64,000 bases of DNA, from positions 124,001 through 188,000 of the forward strand of contig JAEWGW010000027.1 of NCBI GenBank assembly GCA_023388055.1, given 5' to 3'. The notes below the pieces were generated by a model that saw nothing but the letters and a program-made list of their open reading frames with translations, had not been told where the DNA came from and did not search any database. Origin of the DNA: Bacillota bacterium. Lineage in GTDB: Bacteria > Bacillota > Bacilli > Paenibacillales > NBRC-103111. Below are positions 34,646 to 43,262 of the stretch, in pieces; position 1 is the first letter of the stretch; each line of letters begins with the position of its first letter. A program made the position numbers and the translations under genes.

Positions 34646-34692
34646 CAAAAAAGAGCTGCTCCCTTGAAGTAGGGGCAGCTCTTGCTTTTTTT
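34646..34692. terminator. Bidirectional terminator between convergent genes
   Basis: AAGAGCTGCTCCC and GGGGCAGCTCTT pair, with A-rich and T-rich flanks on both sides, serving the AI-2E gene and the minus-strand asd. Confidence 0.88.
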
Positions 34693-34707
34693 GAAGCTGT
34701 GCTAAGC

Positions 34708-35793
34708 TTATTTGGCCTGGATATATCCTTCCGCCTTCAGCAGCTCGGCGATCAGCACCGCGCCGCCTGCGGCTCCACGCAGGGTGTTGTGGGACAGGCT
34801 GACGAACTTGTAATCATGCAGGAGATCCTCACGGAGTCTGCCGACAGAGACGCCCATGCCGTTTTCGATGTTCCGGTCCAACCCGGTTTGCGGACGATTC
34901 TCTTCCTCGAAGTAGGTAATGAATTGCTTCGGGGCGCTGGGGAGCTGAAGCTCCTGGGGTCTGCCCTTGAAGCTTCTCCACAGGTCGATGATCTCATCCT
35001 TGGGCGGCTTCTTTTCGAAGGAGGCGAATACCGCGGCCAAGTGTCCGTCAGCTACCGGCACCCGGATGCATTGGGTGGTGATAGCAGGGCTGGCGGCCTT
35101 CACGATGGCACCGTTCACAATGCTGCCCCAAATGCGCAGAGGCTCCTGCTCGCTCTTTTCCTCTTCGCCGCCGATGTAGGGAATCACGTTGTCGATCATT
35201 TCCGGCCATTCCTTGAAGGTTTTGCCCGCGCCGGAAATCGCCTGATAGGTGGTCGCCACTACGGCAGTTGGCTTAAAGGCCGCAAGGGCGCTCAAGGCCG
35301 GCACATAGCTCTGAATGGAGCAATTGGGCTTTACGGCGATGAAGCCGGTTGTGGTGCCCAAACGCTTGCGCTGATGCTCGATTACGGCAATATGGCCCGG
35401 GTTGATCTCGGGGATCACCATCGGAACGTCCGGTGTCCAGCGGTGGGCCGAGTTATTGGAGATCACCGGTGTGCCGGTTTTGGCGTAAGCCTCCTCCAGC
35501 GCCTTGATTTCATCCTTTTTCATATCCACAGCACAGAAGATCAGATCCACCTGTGCGGCAAATTCCTCTACTTTGGACGCATCCTGAACCGTAATGGATT
35601 TCACGGCCTCCGGCATGGGCTGCTCCAGCTTCCATCTGCCTTTTACCGCTTCCTCATACACCTTGCCTGCGGAGCTGGCACTGGCTGCGATTGCGGTTAC
35701 TTCAAACCAGGGATGATTTTCTAAGAGATTGATAAAGCGTTGGCCTACCATGCCGGTGCCCCCGACAATACCTGCCCGTAACTTGCGAGACAT
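34708..35793 (-). CDS. asd: Aspartate-semialdehyde dehydrogenase, archaeal/fungal type
   Basis: Asd reduces aspartyl-4-phosphate to aspartate semialdehyde for lysine, diaminopimelate, threonine and methionine synthesis. The 361-residue protein begins MSRKLRAGIVGGTGMVGQRF, has the catalytic cysteine in VKPNCSIQS (about residue 151) and the extended archaeal-type core (SNNSAHRWTPDVPMVIPEIN, RIWGSIVNGAIVKA). It is not the shorter type found in the Bacillus dapG-asd operon. The ATG at 35793 follows AAAGGGG. It is monocistronic with its own promoter. Confidence 0.94.
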   Translation of the reverse strand: MSRKLRAGIVGGTGMVGQRFINLLENHPWFEVTAIAASASSAGKVYEEAVKGRWKLEQPMPEAVKSITVQDASKVEEFAAQVDLIFCAVDMKKDEIKALEEAYAKTGTPVISNNSAHRWTPDVPMVIPEINPGHIAVIEHQRKRLGTTTGFIAVKPNCSIQSYVPALSALAAFKPTAVVATTYQAISGAGKTFKEWPEMIDNVIPYIGGEEEKSEQEPLRIWGSIVNGAIVKAASPAITTQCIRVPVADGHLAAVFASFEKKPPKDEIIDLWRSFKGRPQELQLPSAPKQFITYFEEENRPQTGLDRNIENGMGVSVGRLREDLLHDYKFVSLSHNTLRGAAGGAVLIAELLKAEGYIQAK

Positions 35794-35833
35794 TCGGATT
35801 TTCCCCTTTCTACATAACGCAATGATTAGCGTC

Positions 35834-35862
35834 ATTATAAAGAACTTAGAGCCTCTAGGCAA
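35834..35862 (-). promoter_or_regulatory. Sigma-A promoter of asd
   Basis: On the minus strand TTGCCT and TATAAT have a 17-base spacer, about 40 bases before the asd start. Confidence 0.7.
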
Positions 35863-35912
35863 TACCTGTTTTTTATCCAGCAGCAGGCGGTTGTCCGCAA
35901 AAGGCGCTAAAC

Positions 35913-35937
35913 AAATCAGTTTTCTCTGATTTTTTAG
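35913..35937 (+). terminator. Small hairpin with T-run, possible terminator
   Basis: AAATCAG and CTGATTT followed by T residues, in the 300-base gap between asd and the response regulator. No gene feeding it was found; nothing else was identified in this gap. Confidence 0.35.
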
Positions 35938-36095
35938 AGTATGCAGTCTTTTTCGGGGAATTGCATGTCCCGGGATGTTGCGTTTTTTATCATTGCTGCG
36001 GGCAGGTCTCCATGATAAAATTGCAGACAGTTTTTACCTCTTTCATTTTCGGATTTACTACAAAACATTAACGCTGTATTGGAGGCTGCTGCCCC

Positions 36096-36818
36096 ATGCA
36101 AATGAAAATAGCGATCTGTGACGATGATGCCGCCCAACGGGGTTACCTGGGAAAATTAACGGAGCATTGGGCCCGGCAAGCGGGAATCTCCGCATCCGTT
36201 CAGTTGTTTGAAAGCGCGGAAGCCTTTTGGTTTTGTTATCAGGAGGATAAAGCATGGCACCTTCTTTTGCTGGATATCCAGATGGGTGAGATGGATGGCG
36301 TTGCGCTGGCTCAGCATATCCGAAGAGACAACATGGACGTCCAAATGGTGTTTATAACCGGGTTTTCCGATTTTATGGCGGAAGGGTATGAGGTATCCGC
36401 TCTCCATTATCTGTTGAAGCCGGTAGACGAGGCTAAGCTGTTCACTGTTATGAATAAAGCCTGCAGCGCGGCGGTAAAAGAAGGCGGCGGGGCTCTTATA
36501 TTCAGTATGAACGGCGAGAGTATTCGGGTATTGACGGATCACATTCTATATGTGGAGGCCTTCGCCCATTCAACCGTGTTAGCCACTCTCCAAGGTCCCA
36601 TCGAAACCAATTGGTCCATTTCCACTATGGAGGACCGGCTGGAGCCACATGGCTTTGTGCGCTGCCATCGTTCCTATCTGGTCGCCCTCCGGCATGTCCG
36701 GCGGATAGCGAAAACCTGTACAGTTTTGGACAACGGCGCAGAGGTACCCTTATCCCGCAGTTCCTACCATAAAGTGAATCAGGCGTTTATTGCCTACTAC
36801 AGGAGGATGGGGGAATGA
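36096..36818 (+). CDS. LytTR-type response regulator
   Basis: The 240-residue protein has an N-terminal receiver (ICDDDAAQ acidic pocket, LLLLDIQMGEMDG with the phosphoacceptor Asp about 59, FITGFSDF, LLKPVD) and a C-terminal LytTR DNA-binding domain (ILYVEAFAHSTVLAT, GFVRCHRSYLVAL, VPLSRSSY). It is the AgrA-like class that binds direct repeats. It starts after GGAGG and overlaps the next gene by ATGA, so regulator and kinase are co-translated. Confidence 0.92.
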   Translation: MQMKIAICDDDAAQRGYLGKLTEHWARQAGISASVQLFESAEAFWFCYQEDKAWHLLLLDIQMGEMDGVALAQHIRRDNMDVQMVFITGFSDFMAEGYEVSALHYLLKPVDEAKLFTVMNKACSAAVKEGGGALIFSMNGESIRVLTDHILYVEAFAHSTVLATLQGPIETNWSISTMEDRLEPHGFVRCHRSYLVALRHVRRIAKTCTVLDNGAEVPLSRSSYHKVNQAFIAYYRRMGE

Positions 36819-37549
36819 CAGCTTTATGGGGTGTAGTCGCATGGCTGAGTGGTGCCTTGGTGGCAGCGGCTTTGTTTGTCTTGATCCGAAGCTATATTCG
36901 CCGGCTGGTGGACCGGCGCATCGCCGCTTACCAGAATGATCTGATTGTCAAGCATATCGACGAGGTGAACAATATTTACCGCCAGATGCGGGGCTGGCGC
37001 CACGACTATCACAACCATATCCAAACCATGAAGGCTTATTTGGCTTTGGAGCAGCTGGGGGAGATGCAGGGTTACCTGGGAATGCTGGACGCGGACTTGG
37101 AGGATGTCGATACCGTTCTGAAAACCGGCAATGTGATGGCCGACGCTATCTTAAACAGCAAGCTTTCTTTGGCGCGGGCACGAAAAATTGCCATTAACGC
37201 CAAGGCTAACGTACCGGAAAAGCTGGGAATACCGGTAATTGATCTGTGCGTAATCCTCGGGAACCTGCTGGACAATGCCATGGAGGCCTGCTTGAAGCAA
37301 AAGGAGGCGGAGGAGCGTTTTATCCGGCTATACATTGGCGTTTTGAAAGGGCAGTTGTATATTACCATAACTAATTCGGTGGGTGGTCCCATCTTGAAGC
37401 AGGGGAAGGAGTATCAGACTACTAAGGACGGAAACAGCCACGGCTTCGGCCTTATGCGGATAGACCGGATTGTAGCTAAATACAACGGGTATTTGAACCG
37501 GCAGCATGAGGAGGGGGCGTTTGCTACTGAGGTTTTGCTGCCGCTGTAA
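36815..37549 (+). CDS. GHKL sensor histidine kinase, AgrC-like but short
   Basis: The 244-residue kinase has a single N-terminal membrane segment (about residues 5-25), the phosphoacceptor region MRGWRHDYHNHIQTMKAYL (His about 67 or 70), NLLDNAMEACLKQ in the N box, and GFGLMRIDRIVAKYNG in the G2 box. AgrC kinases usually have five to seven membrane helices; this one has only one, so it probably does not bind a pheromone through a large membrane domain. It is coupled to the upstream regulator. Confidence 0.9.
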   Translation: MTALWGVVAWLSGALVAAALFVLIRSYIRRLVDRRIAAYQNDLIVKHIDEVNNIYRQMRGWRHDYHNHIQTMKAYLALEQLGEMQGYLGMLDADLEDVDTVLKTGNVMADAILNSKLSLARARKIAINAKANVPEKLGIPVIDLCVILGNLLDNAMEACLKQKEAEERFIRLYIGVLKGQLYITITNSVGGPILKQGKEYQTTKDGNSHGFGLMRIDRIVAKYNGYLNRQHEEGAFATEVLLPL

Positions 37550-37661
37550 TTGGATAGCCCGTTGCAATTCGTGCTGGCGGAGCGGCCATTGGTGCGCGTC
37601 GGCTTTGCTGCAGTTACTTTTTTGGTATGCTGGCGGCAGAAGAGAGGAGGAATATTTGTCC

Positions 37662-39485
37662 ATGCCAAATACAGTGAAAAAAACGCGGCATTCCGTATGG
37701 AGCAATGTGTGGTACCTTCTGCGCGATATTGCCAAGGATTACAGGCTGCTGCTGATTCTGATGATTACGGAATGCCTGTGCGGTGTGACACTCCCCTTCC
37801 TGGCCATCTTCCTGCCAAAAGAAGCGGCGGAATTGGTGGCGGAAGGTGCGGGAGCAGCGGAAATTTGGCTTCGGTTGGGATTACTGGCCGCCCTGCTGGG
37901 GATTCTTGCCGCGGTCAAAGGAATGGCCGGCGGAGCCAAATATGTGTATTCCAATGATATGCGGGTATCGTATCAGGCCAAGCTGCTTATGCAGGCGCTT
38001 TCCTGCGATTATGACCGGTTGGAAGGGGCCTCAGGCTTAAACCGCTACCGGATGGCAAACCGTACCCTGGAACGAGGAGATTGGTCCGCCACATCCGTGC
38101 TGATGTCATCCATGATGGACATCACCGTAAGCGGTGTCAGCTTCCTTCTGTTGTCCGGCCTGATTGCCCTGCTCCATCCCTTGATGGTCGTGTATCTGAT
38201 CCTGCTATCCGCCGTTAACTATCTGGCTTTAAGTCACGCCCGCCGCTACCAGGAAAGCAGAAAGCATGAAATGGCGGGGGTTGAACGGAAGCTGCATTAT
38301 GTGGAGCAGCATGCTTCTGATGTAAGAGCGGCCAAGGATGTGAGGATTTATACGATGTCGGGCTGGTTTGTGCTGCTCCGGGAGGAACTGATGGACGTAT
38401 ACACAAGGCTTCTGGGGCAAATCAAGGCGCGGCATCAGTGGACCGGAGTGGTCCAGGCACTGACCATGCTGCTGAGGGACGGGGCTGCTTACGCTTATCT
38501 CATCTGGCTAGTCACCACGGAGGTTTTGTCCGTTGCCGATTTTGTGCTGTACCTGGGGGCTGTCGCAGGTTTTTCGGGTTGGGTGTATAAGCTGGTGGAA
38601 AACGTTAGCCGGATTCAAGGAGCCAGTCTGGAGATGAACGATATGCGTGATTTCCTGGAGGAATCGGATCGGCCGGATCCGCCAGACCCTTATCCGCTTC
38701 CGGCTCCGGGATCGCCTGTAGGCATTGAGTTTCGCAATGTCTGCTTCTCCTATGGCGGTCCGGCAGGCCAGGTGCTGTGTAACCTTTCCTTGTGTATCCC
38801 GTCTGGAGAAAAGCTTGCGGTAGTGGGACTGAACGGGGCGGGGAAAACCACCATGGTTAAGCTGTTATGCGGCTTCTGCAAGCCGGACAGCGGCGAAATT
38901 CTGATTAACGGACTTCCTGTCAACGGGTATAGGAAGCAGGATTTGTACATGCTGTTCTCCGCCGTTTTTCAGGATATTACCTTGTTTCCCTTCACTGTTG
39001 CGGAGAATATATCCATGACCACTGCAGATGAGACTGACCGGAACCGGGTTTGGGGCTGTCTGGAGCTGGCCGGCCTGGCAGAGGATATCCGTAAGGCTCC
39101 GGACGGCATAGATACGCAGCTGCTGAAGGTTATGGATGAACGGGGGCTTGTGCTGTCGGGAGGCCAGCAGCAAAAGCTTCTGATGGCCAGAGCCCTTTAC
39201 AAGGATGCGCCTGTGCTTATCCTTGATGAACCGACGGCAGCGTTGGATCCCATCGCGGAAAGCGAAACCTATGACCGTTTTCACCGGTTGTCCGGAGCCA
39301 AAACAGCGGTTTACATTTCCCACCGGTTAGCCAGCACCCGTTTTTGCCACCGGATCGTACTGATCAGGGACGGGGCCGTCGCGGAGGCGGGAAGCCACAG
39401 TGAGCTGATGGAGCGTAACGGTGAATATGCCAGGATGTACCGGATTCAAAGCCATTATTACCAAAATGGGGAGGTATCGGCATGA
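37662..39485 (+). CDS. ABC exporter half-transporter, first of pair
   Basis: This 607-residue type I exporter has an N-terminal membrane domain (about residues 20-330) and a nucleotide-binding domain with GLNGAGKTT, the Q-loop VFQDITLFPF, the signature LSGGQQQ, VLILDEPTAALDP and the switch ISHRLAS. AGGAGG lies upstream; TTG at 37656 is closer to it than ATG at 37662, so two extra residues are possible. It overlaps the next ABC gene by four bases, which suggests a heterodimer. Substrate unknown. Confidence 0.9.
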   Translation: MPNTVKKTRHSVWSNVWYLLRDIAKDYRLLLILMITECLCGVTLPFLAIFLPKEAAELVAEGAGAAEIWLRLGLLAALLGILAAVKGMAGGAKYVYSNDMRVSYQAKLLMQALSCDYDRLEGASGLNRYRMANRTLERGDWSATSVLMSSMMDITVSGVSFLLLSGLIALLHPLMVVYLILLSAVNYLALSHARRYQESRKHEMAGVERKLHYVEQHASDVRAAKDVRIYTMSGWFVLLREELMDVYTRLLGQIKARHQWTGVVQALTMLLRDGAAYAYLIWLVTTEVLSVADFVLYLGAVAGFSGWVYKLVENVSRIQGASLEMNDMRDFLEESDRPDPPDPYPLPAPGSPVGIEFRNVCFSYGGPAGQVLCNLSLCIPSGEKLAVVGLNGAGKTTMVKLLCGFCKPDSGEILINGLPVNGYRKQDLYMLFSAVFQDITLFPFTVAENISMTTADETDRNRVWGCLELAGLAEDIRKAPDGIDTQLLKVMDERGLVLSGGQQQKLLMARALYKDAPVLILDEPTAALDPIAESETYDRFHRLSGAKTAVYISHRLASTRFCHRIVLIRDGAVAEAGSHSELMERNGEYARMYRIQSHYYQNGEVSA

Positions 39486-41311
39486 AAACGGAATCCCTCC
39501 GCCATATTACCACGGTGCTCAGGATGGCCTACCGGCTGGACAAACATGCGCTATGGTCCACATTGCTCACCGCATTAACGGGCTCCCTTATCCCATTCAT
39601 TCCAGTTTTATTATCGGCCTACACCCTGGACGCCCTGTCCGGCGGTCAAAGCTTTACCCGCATTCTGACCTTTGTCTTGGGCAGTCTAGGAGGATTATTC
39701 CTTCTTCGTCTGTTGGAGAGTTACTTGATTAAAATCCGCGATATCCATGTGGAGGTATGCACCCGTAAATTCAATATGGAATTCGGCCGGAAAAATCTGA
39801 TGATGGATTTTGAGCTGCTGGAAAGTCCCCGCGTAAACGAACTTAGAAGCCAAATCCGTAATGATGACAATTGGGGGGCGGGTTTCTACAGTGTATTCTG
39901 GAGCTTGAACGATGTTATGAAGTGCCTGTTCCGGCTGGCGGCGGCATTGGCCTTGTTTGCTCCGCTGCTAATGAATGGTTCCTTGTTCTCCAGTTGGCTT
40001 GGCCCTGTTCTTCTTGCTGCCATTGTGGGATCCGGTGTATTGGCGGCTCTGGCCAAAACAGCTTGGACCGACCGGAAATTGTACGGCATCATGCAGGAGT
40101 CGGCAGTAAAGAAAACCTACTTCGGGTATTTTGTTAACGATGACAAAAGCAGTACAGGCGGCAAGGATGTGCGGATCTATGGCGCTGCTTCGCTGATATG
40201 GAAGTACGTGCTAAGTGATGTGGACTGGAACGAGGCTTGGAAATGGCGTTTTGCCCGGACCAGCGGCTTGGGCGGGATGATCCTGGGCCTTGCCTCCGGA
40301 GCTGCCGAGGGGCTGGCTTACGTGCTTGTAGTGCTGCTAGCGGCCACAGGCGGGGTAAGCATCGGAGCGGTATTGAAATATGCCGCAGCTATTTACCAGT
40401 TTTCCAACGGCATGTCCAATATGGTGAATGCATGGGGGCAGCTATCCATAGCGGCTTTACGGCAAAAGCACAAGCTGGAGTATCTGGATGTCCCTGATGT
40501 CCTGGTTAAAGGGACTCTGCCGGTGGAGAAGCGGGATGACAACGAGTATGAAATCGAGTTTCGGAATGTGTCCTTCAGGTATCCCGGCAGTGAGGATTAT
40601 GCTCTGCGCAATATTACTCTCACTTTGAATATTGGCACCCGGATGGCGGTGGTGGGTTTGAATGGAAGCGGTAAAACCACTTTCATCAAGCTGCTATGCC
40701 GCTTGTATGACCCGACTGATGGAGAGATTACCCTGAACGGCATTGATATCCGGAAATACGATTATGCCGAATATATGAGCCTTTTGTCTGTCGTCTTCCA
40801 GGATTTCCGTCTTTTTTCCTTTTCCTTGGGCCAGAACGTAGCGGCAGGTGTGGCATATGATCCGGTGAAGGCGGAAGCGAGTTTGGCAGAGGTAGGGATG
40901 GGGACACGCTGCATGACGCTGGAGAAAGGGTTGGAATCCACGCTGTACAAGGATTTTGACGACAACGGCATTGAAATATCCGGCGGCGAAGCCCAAAAAA
41001 TTGCTTTGGCCCGGGCCTTGTACAAGGATGCGCCCTTTATTATTCTGGATGAGCCTACGGCAGCGCTGGATCCTATTGCGGAATACGATATTTACACCCA
41101 ATTCAATACGATTGTGGGCAACAAAACGGCCATCTACATTTCCCACCGTCTGTCCTCCTGCCGGTTCTGTGATCATATCCTTGTTTTCCATGAAGGGCGT
41201 ATTGTCCAGCAAGGATGCCATGATGTTTTGCTGGATGACCGGGAGGGACAATACGCTGGGTTGTGGAATGCACAGGCGCAGTATTACCTGGAGGAAGCGA
41301 AGGTGGGATGA
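39482..41311 (+). CDS. ABC exporter half-transporter, second of pair
   Basis: The 609-residue partner has the same architecture: membrane domain (about residues 15-320) and nucleotide-binding domain with GLNGSGKTT, VFQDFRLFSF, ISGGEAQ, FIILDEPTAALDP and ISHRLSS. The catalytic residues of both half-transporters look complete, unlike heterodimers with one degenerate site. Coupled translation with the first ABC gene and its position behind the LytTR/GHKL pair suggest that the four genes form one regulated export unit. Confidence 0.9.
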   Translation: MKTESLRHITTVLRMAYRLDKHALWSTLLTALTGSLIPFIPVLLSAYTLDALSGGQSFTRILTFVLGSLGGLFLLRLLESYLIKIRDIHVEVCTRKFNMEFGRKNLMMDFELLESPRVNELRSQIRNDDNWGAGFYSVFWSLNDVMKCLFRLAAALALFAPLLMNGSLFSSWLGPVLLAAIVGSGVLAALAKTAWTDRKLYGIMQESAVKKTYFGYFVNDDKSSTGGKDVRIYGAASLIWKYVLSDVDWNEAWKWRFARTSGLGGMILGLASGAAEGLAYVLVVLLAATGGVSIGAVLKYAAAIYQFSNGMSNMVNAWGQLSIAALRQKHKLEYLDVPDVLVKGTLPVEKRDDNEYEIEFRNVSFRYPGSEDYALRNITLTLNIGTRMAVVGLNGSGKTTFIKLLCRLYDPTDGEITLNGIDIRKYDYAEYMSLLSVVFQDFRLFSFSLGQNVAAGVAYDPVKAEASLAEVGMGTRCMTLEKGLESTLYKDFDDNGIEISGGEAQKIALARALYKDAPFIILDEPTAALDPIAEYDIYTQFNTIVGNKTAIYISHRLSSCRFCDHILVFHEGRIVQQGCHDVLLDDREGQYAGLWNAQAQYYLEEAKVG

Positions 41312-41336
41312 TCTACGGTTCCTCCAAAGGATATGA

Positions 41337-41365
41337 TTGTAACCGGAACGTATGTTTGGTATAAT
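41337..41365 (+). promoter_or_regulatory. Promoter of the Nudix gene
   Basis: TTGTAA and a perfect TATAAT with a 17-base spacer, about 40 bases ahead of the start. Confidence 0.7.
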
Positions 41366-41408
41366 GCAGAAGTGAGCTATTTGGACGGATACTAGGAGGC
41401 CGGTGCCT

Positions 41409-41852
41409 GTGATAGAAGAGCAGGAGGTTATTTCTTTTGGCGTGAAGCTTGAGGCGACGGACTACAAAGACAGACCTGCGGCATATGCCGTGATTTTGAA
41501 TGAGCGGCTTGAAGTGGCGGTGGTCCGTTCGAGAGGTATGCTTTTTTTGCCTGGAGGAGGAATAGAAGAGGGTGAAGCCCGTGAAGAATGCCTGAGACGG
41601 GAATGTGCGGAAGAGCTGGGGTACGATATTGAGCTTGGCTCCTACATCGGTTGTTCCACACAATATTTAGTTTCCCATGTCTCGGGTGAACCTATGAAAA
41701 TAATCGGGCATTTCTACCGGGCGGTTCTGGGTGGACCCAACGGTCGCAAATCGGAGCCGGATCATGAATTGGACTGGCTTCCCTGGGAGCAGGCCGCTTC
41801 CCGCATGTATACGGAGATTGCCGCCTGGGCCATCCGCTCTAGTATTTCATAA
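41409..41852 (+). CDS. Nudix hydrolase
   Basis: The 147-residue protein carries a complete Nudix box, GGIEEGEAREECLRRECAEE followed by LGY, matching G-x5-E-x7-R-E-x2-E-E-x-G. Such enzymes cleave nucleoside diphosphates linked to another group; the substrate cannot be told. The GTG at 41409 is nine bases from AGGAGG; another GTG at 41403 is only three bases away. It has its own promoter and terminator. Confidence 0.87.
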   Translation: MIEEQEVISFGVKLEATDYKDRPAAYAVILNERLEVAVVRSRGMLFLPGGGIEEGEAREECLRRECAEELGYDIELGSYIGCSTQYLVSHVSGEPMKIIGHFYRAVLGGPNGRKSEPDHELDWLPWEQAASRMYTEIAAWAIRSSIS

Positions 41853-41877
41853 AAGAATAACCGGTCGCAAAACATGC

Positions 41878-41920
41878 GCCGATTGTTCCCTGCTAAAGGG
41901 GGCAGTCGGCTTTTTTATTT
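41878..41920 (+). terminator. Intrinsic terminator of the Nudix gene
   Basis: GCCGA-TTCCCT pairs with AGGGGG-CAGTCGGC and is followed by TTTTTTATTT. Confidence 0.85.
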
Positions 41921-41949
41921 ATAGTTAATTTGGAAAGGTGTTGAAAAGT

Positions 41950-42927
41950 ATGAAGCAAAACCGGCCTCCGTCCCATGATGAGGCTTTGAAAAAGCTTCTT
42001 CAGACTTTTTTTGCCGAATTTTTAGAGCTTTTTCTGCCGGAGGTAGCGGAGCAACTGGACCACCGGGAAACACGCTTCCTGCAGCAGGAGCTGCTGGTGG
42101 ATGTGGTGGGCGGCGAATCCAGGGAGCTGGATTTGCTGTTGGCTACACGCTTCCGGGATACGGATGCTTATGTGTTGGTCCATTTCGAACCTCAATCTTA
42201 CCGTGAGGCGGATTTTCATGAAAGGATGTTCATTTACTTCAGCCGTTTGTTTGAGCTATACCGCAAGGAATTTAAGCTGATTATCCCGATAGCCGTATTT
42301 TCTAAGGATGGAGTGCGTCAAGAGCGGGACAGCATCCGCATGCATGTGGGGGAGCATGAGATTTTGCAGTTTCAGTTTTTGCAGGTGAAGCTGAAAGGCC
42401 ACAATTGGCGGGATTTTATGGATTCGGACAACCCGGTAGCTGCTGCGCTACTGGCCAAAATGCGTTATACTAAAAAAGAAGCAAGAGCGTTAAGAACGGC
42501 CTATTTGAGGATGCTGCTGCGGCTGGGCGAAAAGCTGGATGCTGGAAAACTGGCATTAATTATGTCTGTGGCGGATTTATACTACAAGCCCATCCCACAG
42601 GAGGATGAGGACATTATCCGGGAGCTTAATGAACAAGGCGTCCGGGGAGGGAGGAAGATCATGGAATTGATGCCGGCATGGAAGCGTTGGGGCTATGAAG
42701 AAGGACTGGTAAAGGGAATGGAACAGGGAATGGAGCAAGGAATTGAAAAAGGAATGGAAAAAGGAATGGAAAAAGGGCTGGAGCAAGGACTCGAAACGGC
42801 TGCTCGCAATCTGATTGCTATGGGAATGGACGACGCGGCTGTCATCAAAGCAACCGGTCTTTCTCCCCATAAAGTCCGTGCCTTGCGAAAATTGCCGGAG
42901 GATGGCGTAACCAGGCGGCCCAATTGA
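41950..42927 (+). CDS. Rpn family recombination-promoting nuclease/putative transposase
   Basis: The 325-residue protein belongs to the PD-(D/E)XK nuclease-like Rpn/YhgA group: HDEALKKLLQTFFAEFL near the start, the acidic ELDLLLATRF, and VLVHFEPQSYREADFHERMF with an E-x-Q catalytic pattern (about residues 72-82). E. coli RpnA relatives promote RecA-independent recombination. A C-terminal array of seven four-residue units (GMEQ/GMEK type, residues 256-283) is typical of the family. The ATG follows AAAGGTG. It is probably an accessory gene; no inverted ends were seen around it. Confidence 0.85.
   Translation: MKQNRPPSHDEALKKLLQTFFAEFLELFLPEVAEQLDHRETRFLQQELLVDVVGGESRELDLLLATRFRDTDAYVLVHFEPQSYREADFHERMFIYFSRLFELYRKEFKLIIPIAVFSKDGVRQERDSIRMHVGEHEILQFQFLQVKLKGHNWRDFMDSDNPVAAALLAKMRYTKKEARALRTAYLRMLLRLGEKLDAGKLALIMSVADLYYKPIPQEDEDIIRELNEQGVRGGRKIMELMPAWKRWGYEEGLVKGMEQGMEQGIEKGMEKGMEKGLEQGLETAARNLIAMGMDDAAVIKATGLSPHKVRALRKLPEDGVTRRPN
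42715..42798 (+). repeat. 12-bp in-gene tandem repeat array
   Basis: Seven imperfect 12-bp units encode G-(M/I/L)-E-(Q/K/T) near the C-terminus of the Rpn protein. Such an array can change length in whole units without breaking the frame. Confidence 0.8.
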
Positions 42928-42952
42928 CAAGGTTCGCCGGATTGGTTATAAT
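42924..42952 (+). promoter_or_regulatory. Consensus sigma-A promoter of alaS
   Basis: TTGACA and TATAAT, both perfect, with a 17-base spacer; the -35 overlaps the last codon of the Rpn gene. Confidence 0.9.
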
Positions 42953-42959
42953 ATACCAA

Positions 42960-43240
42960 CGTATATGGTAAAGCATTGAAGGAAATGAGTAGTCCATAGC
43001 CCGCTGTGTTAGAGAGAAGGTTCCGGTCATCTTCCATGGGAGAACCACCGGCTGCAAGAACCTTTACGGCGAAGAATGGCCGAAGCCCTTTCCTGAGTGC
43101 GGAGCGAACTCCGCCGGCTAAGAACCGTTATCTTCCTTCAAGGAGACTTTTGCAGCCTGCCGCCATCAGCGGCCCCGGCTCAAAGTAACCAGGGTGGTAC
43201 CGCGATATAATCGTCCCTGTTTCAGGGGCGTTTTTTTTAT
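42960..43240 (+). promoter_or_regulatory. T-box leader of alaS
   Basis: The leader contains AGTA near 42987, AGAGAG near 43012, the canonical T-box CAGGGTGGTACCGCG at about 43190-43204, and a terminator CGTCCCTG/CAGGGGCG followed by eight T. By position it should respond to uncharged tRNA-Ala. The specifier codon was not assigned with confidence. Confidence 0.9.
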
Positions 43241-43262
43241 GATTTTGAAGTGGTTTATATTA

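Noticed and set aside
35863..36095. LytTR-type direct repeats upstream of the response regulator
   Set aside because: Several ACAGTTT-like words occur, but no pair with the expected spacing was convincing.
37550..37662. Possible AgrD-like pheromone frame between the GHKL kinase and the first ABC gene (MDSPLQFVLAERPLVRVG...)
   Set aside because: It lacks a ribosome binding site, has no typical Cys/Thr ring region followed by an acidic tail, and continues out of frame into the ABC gene.
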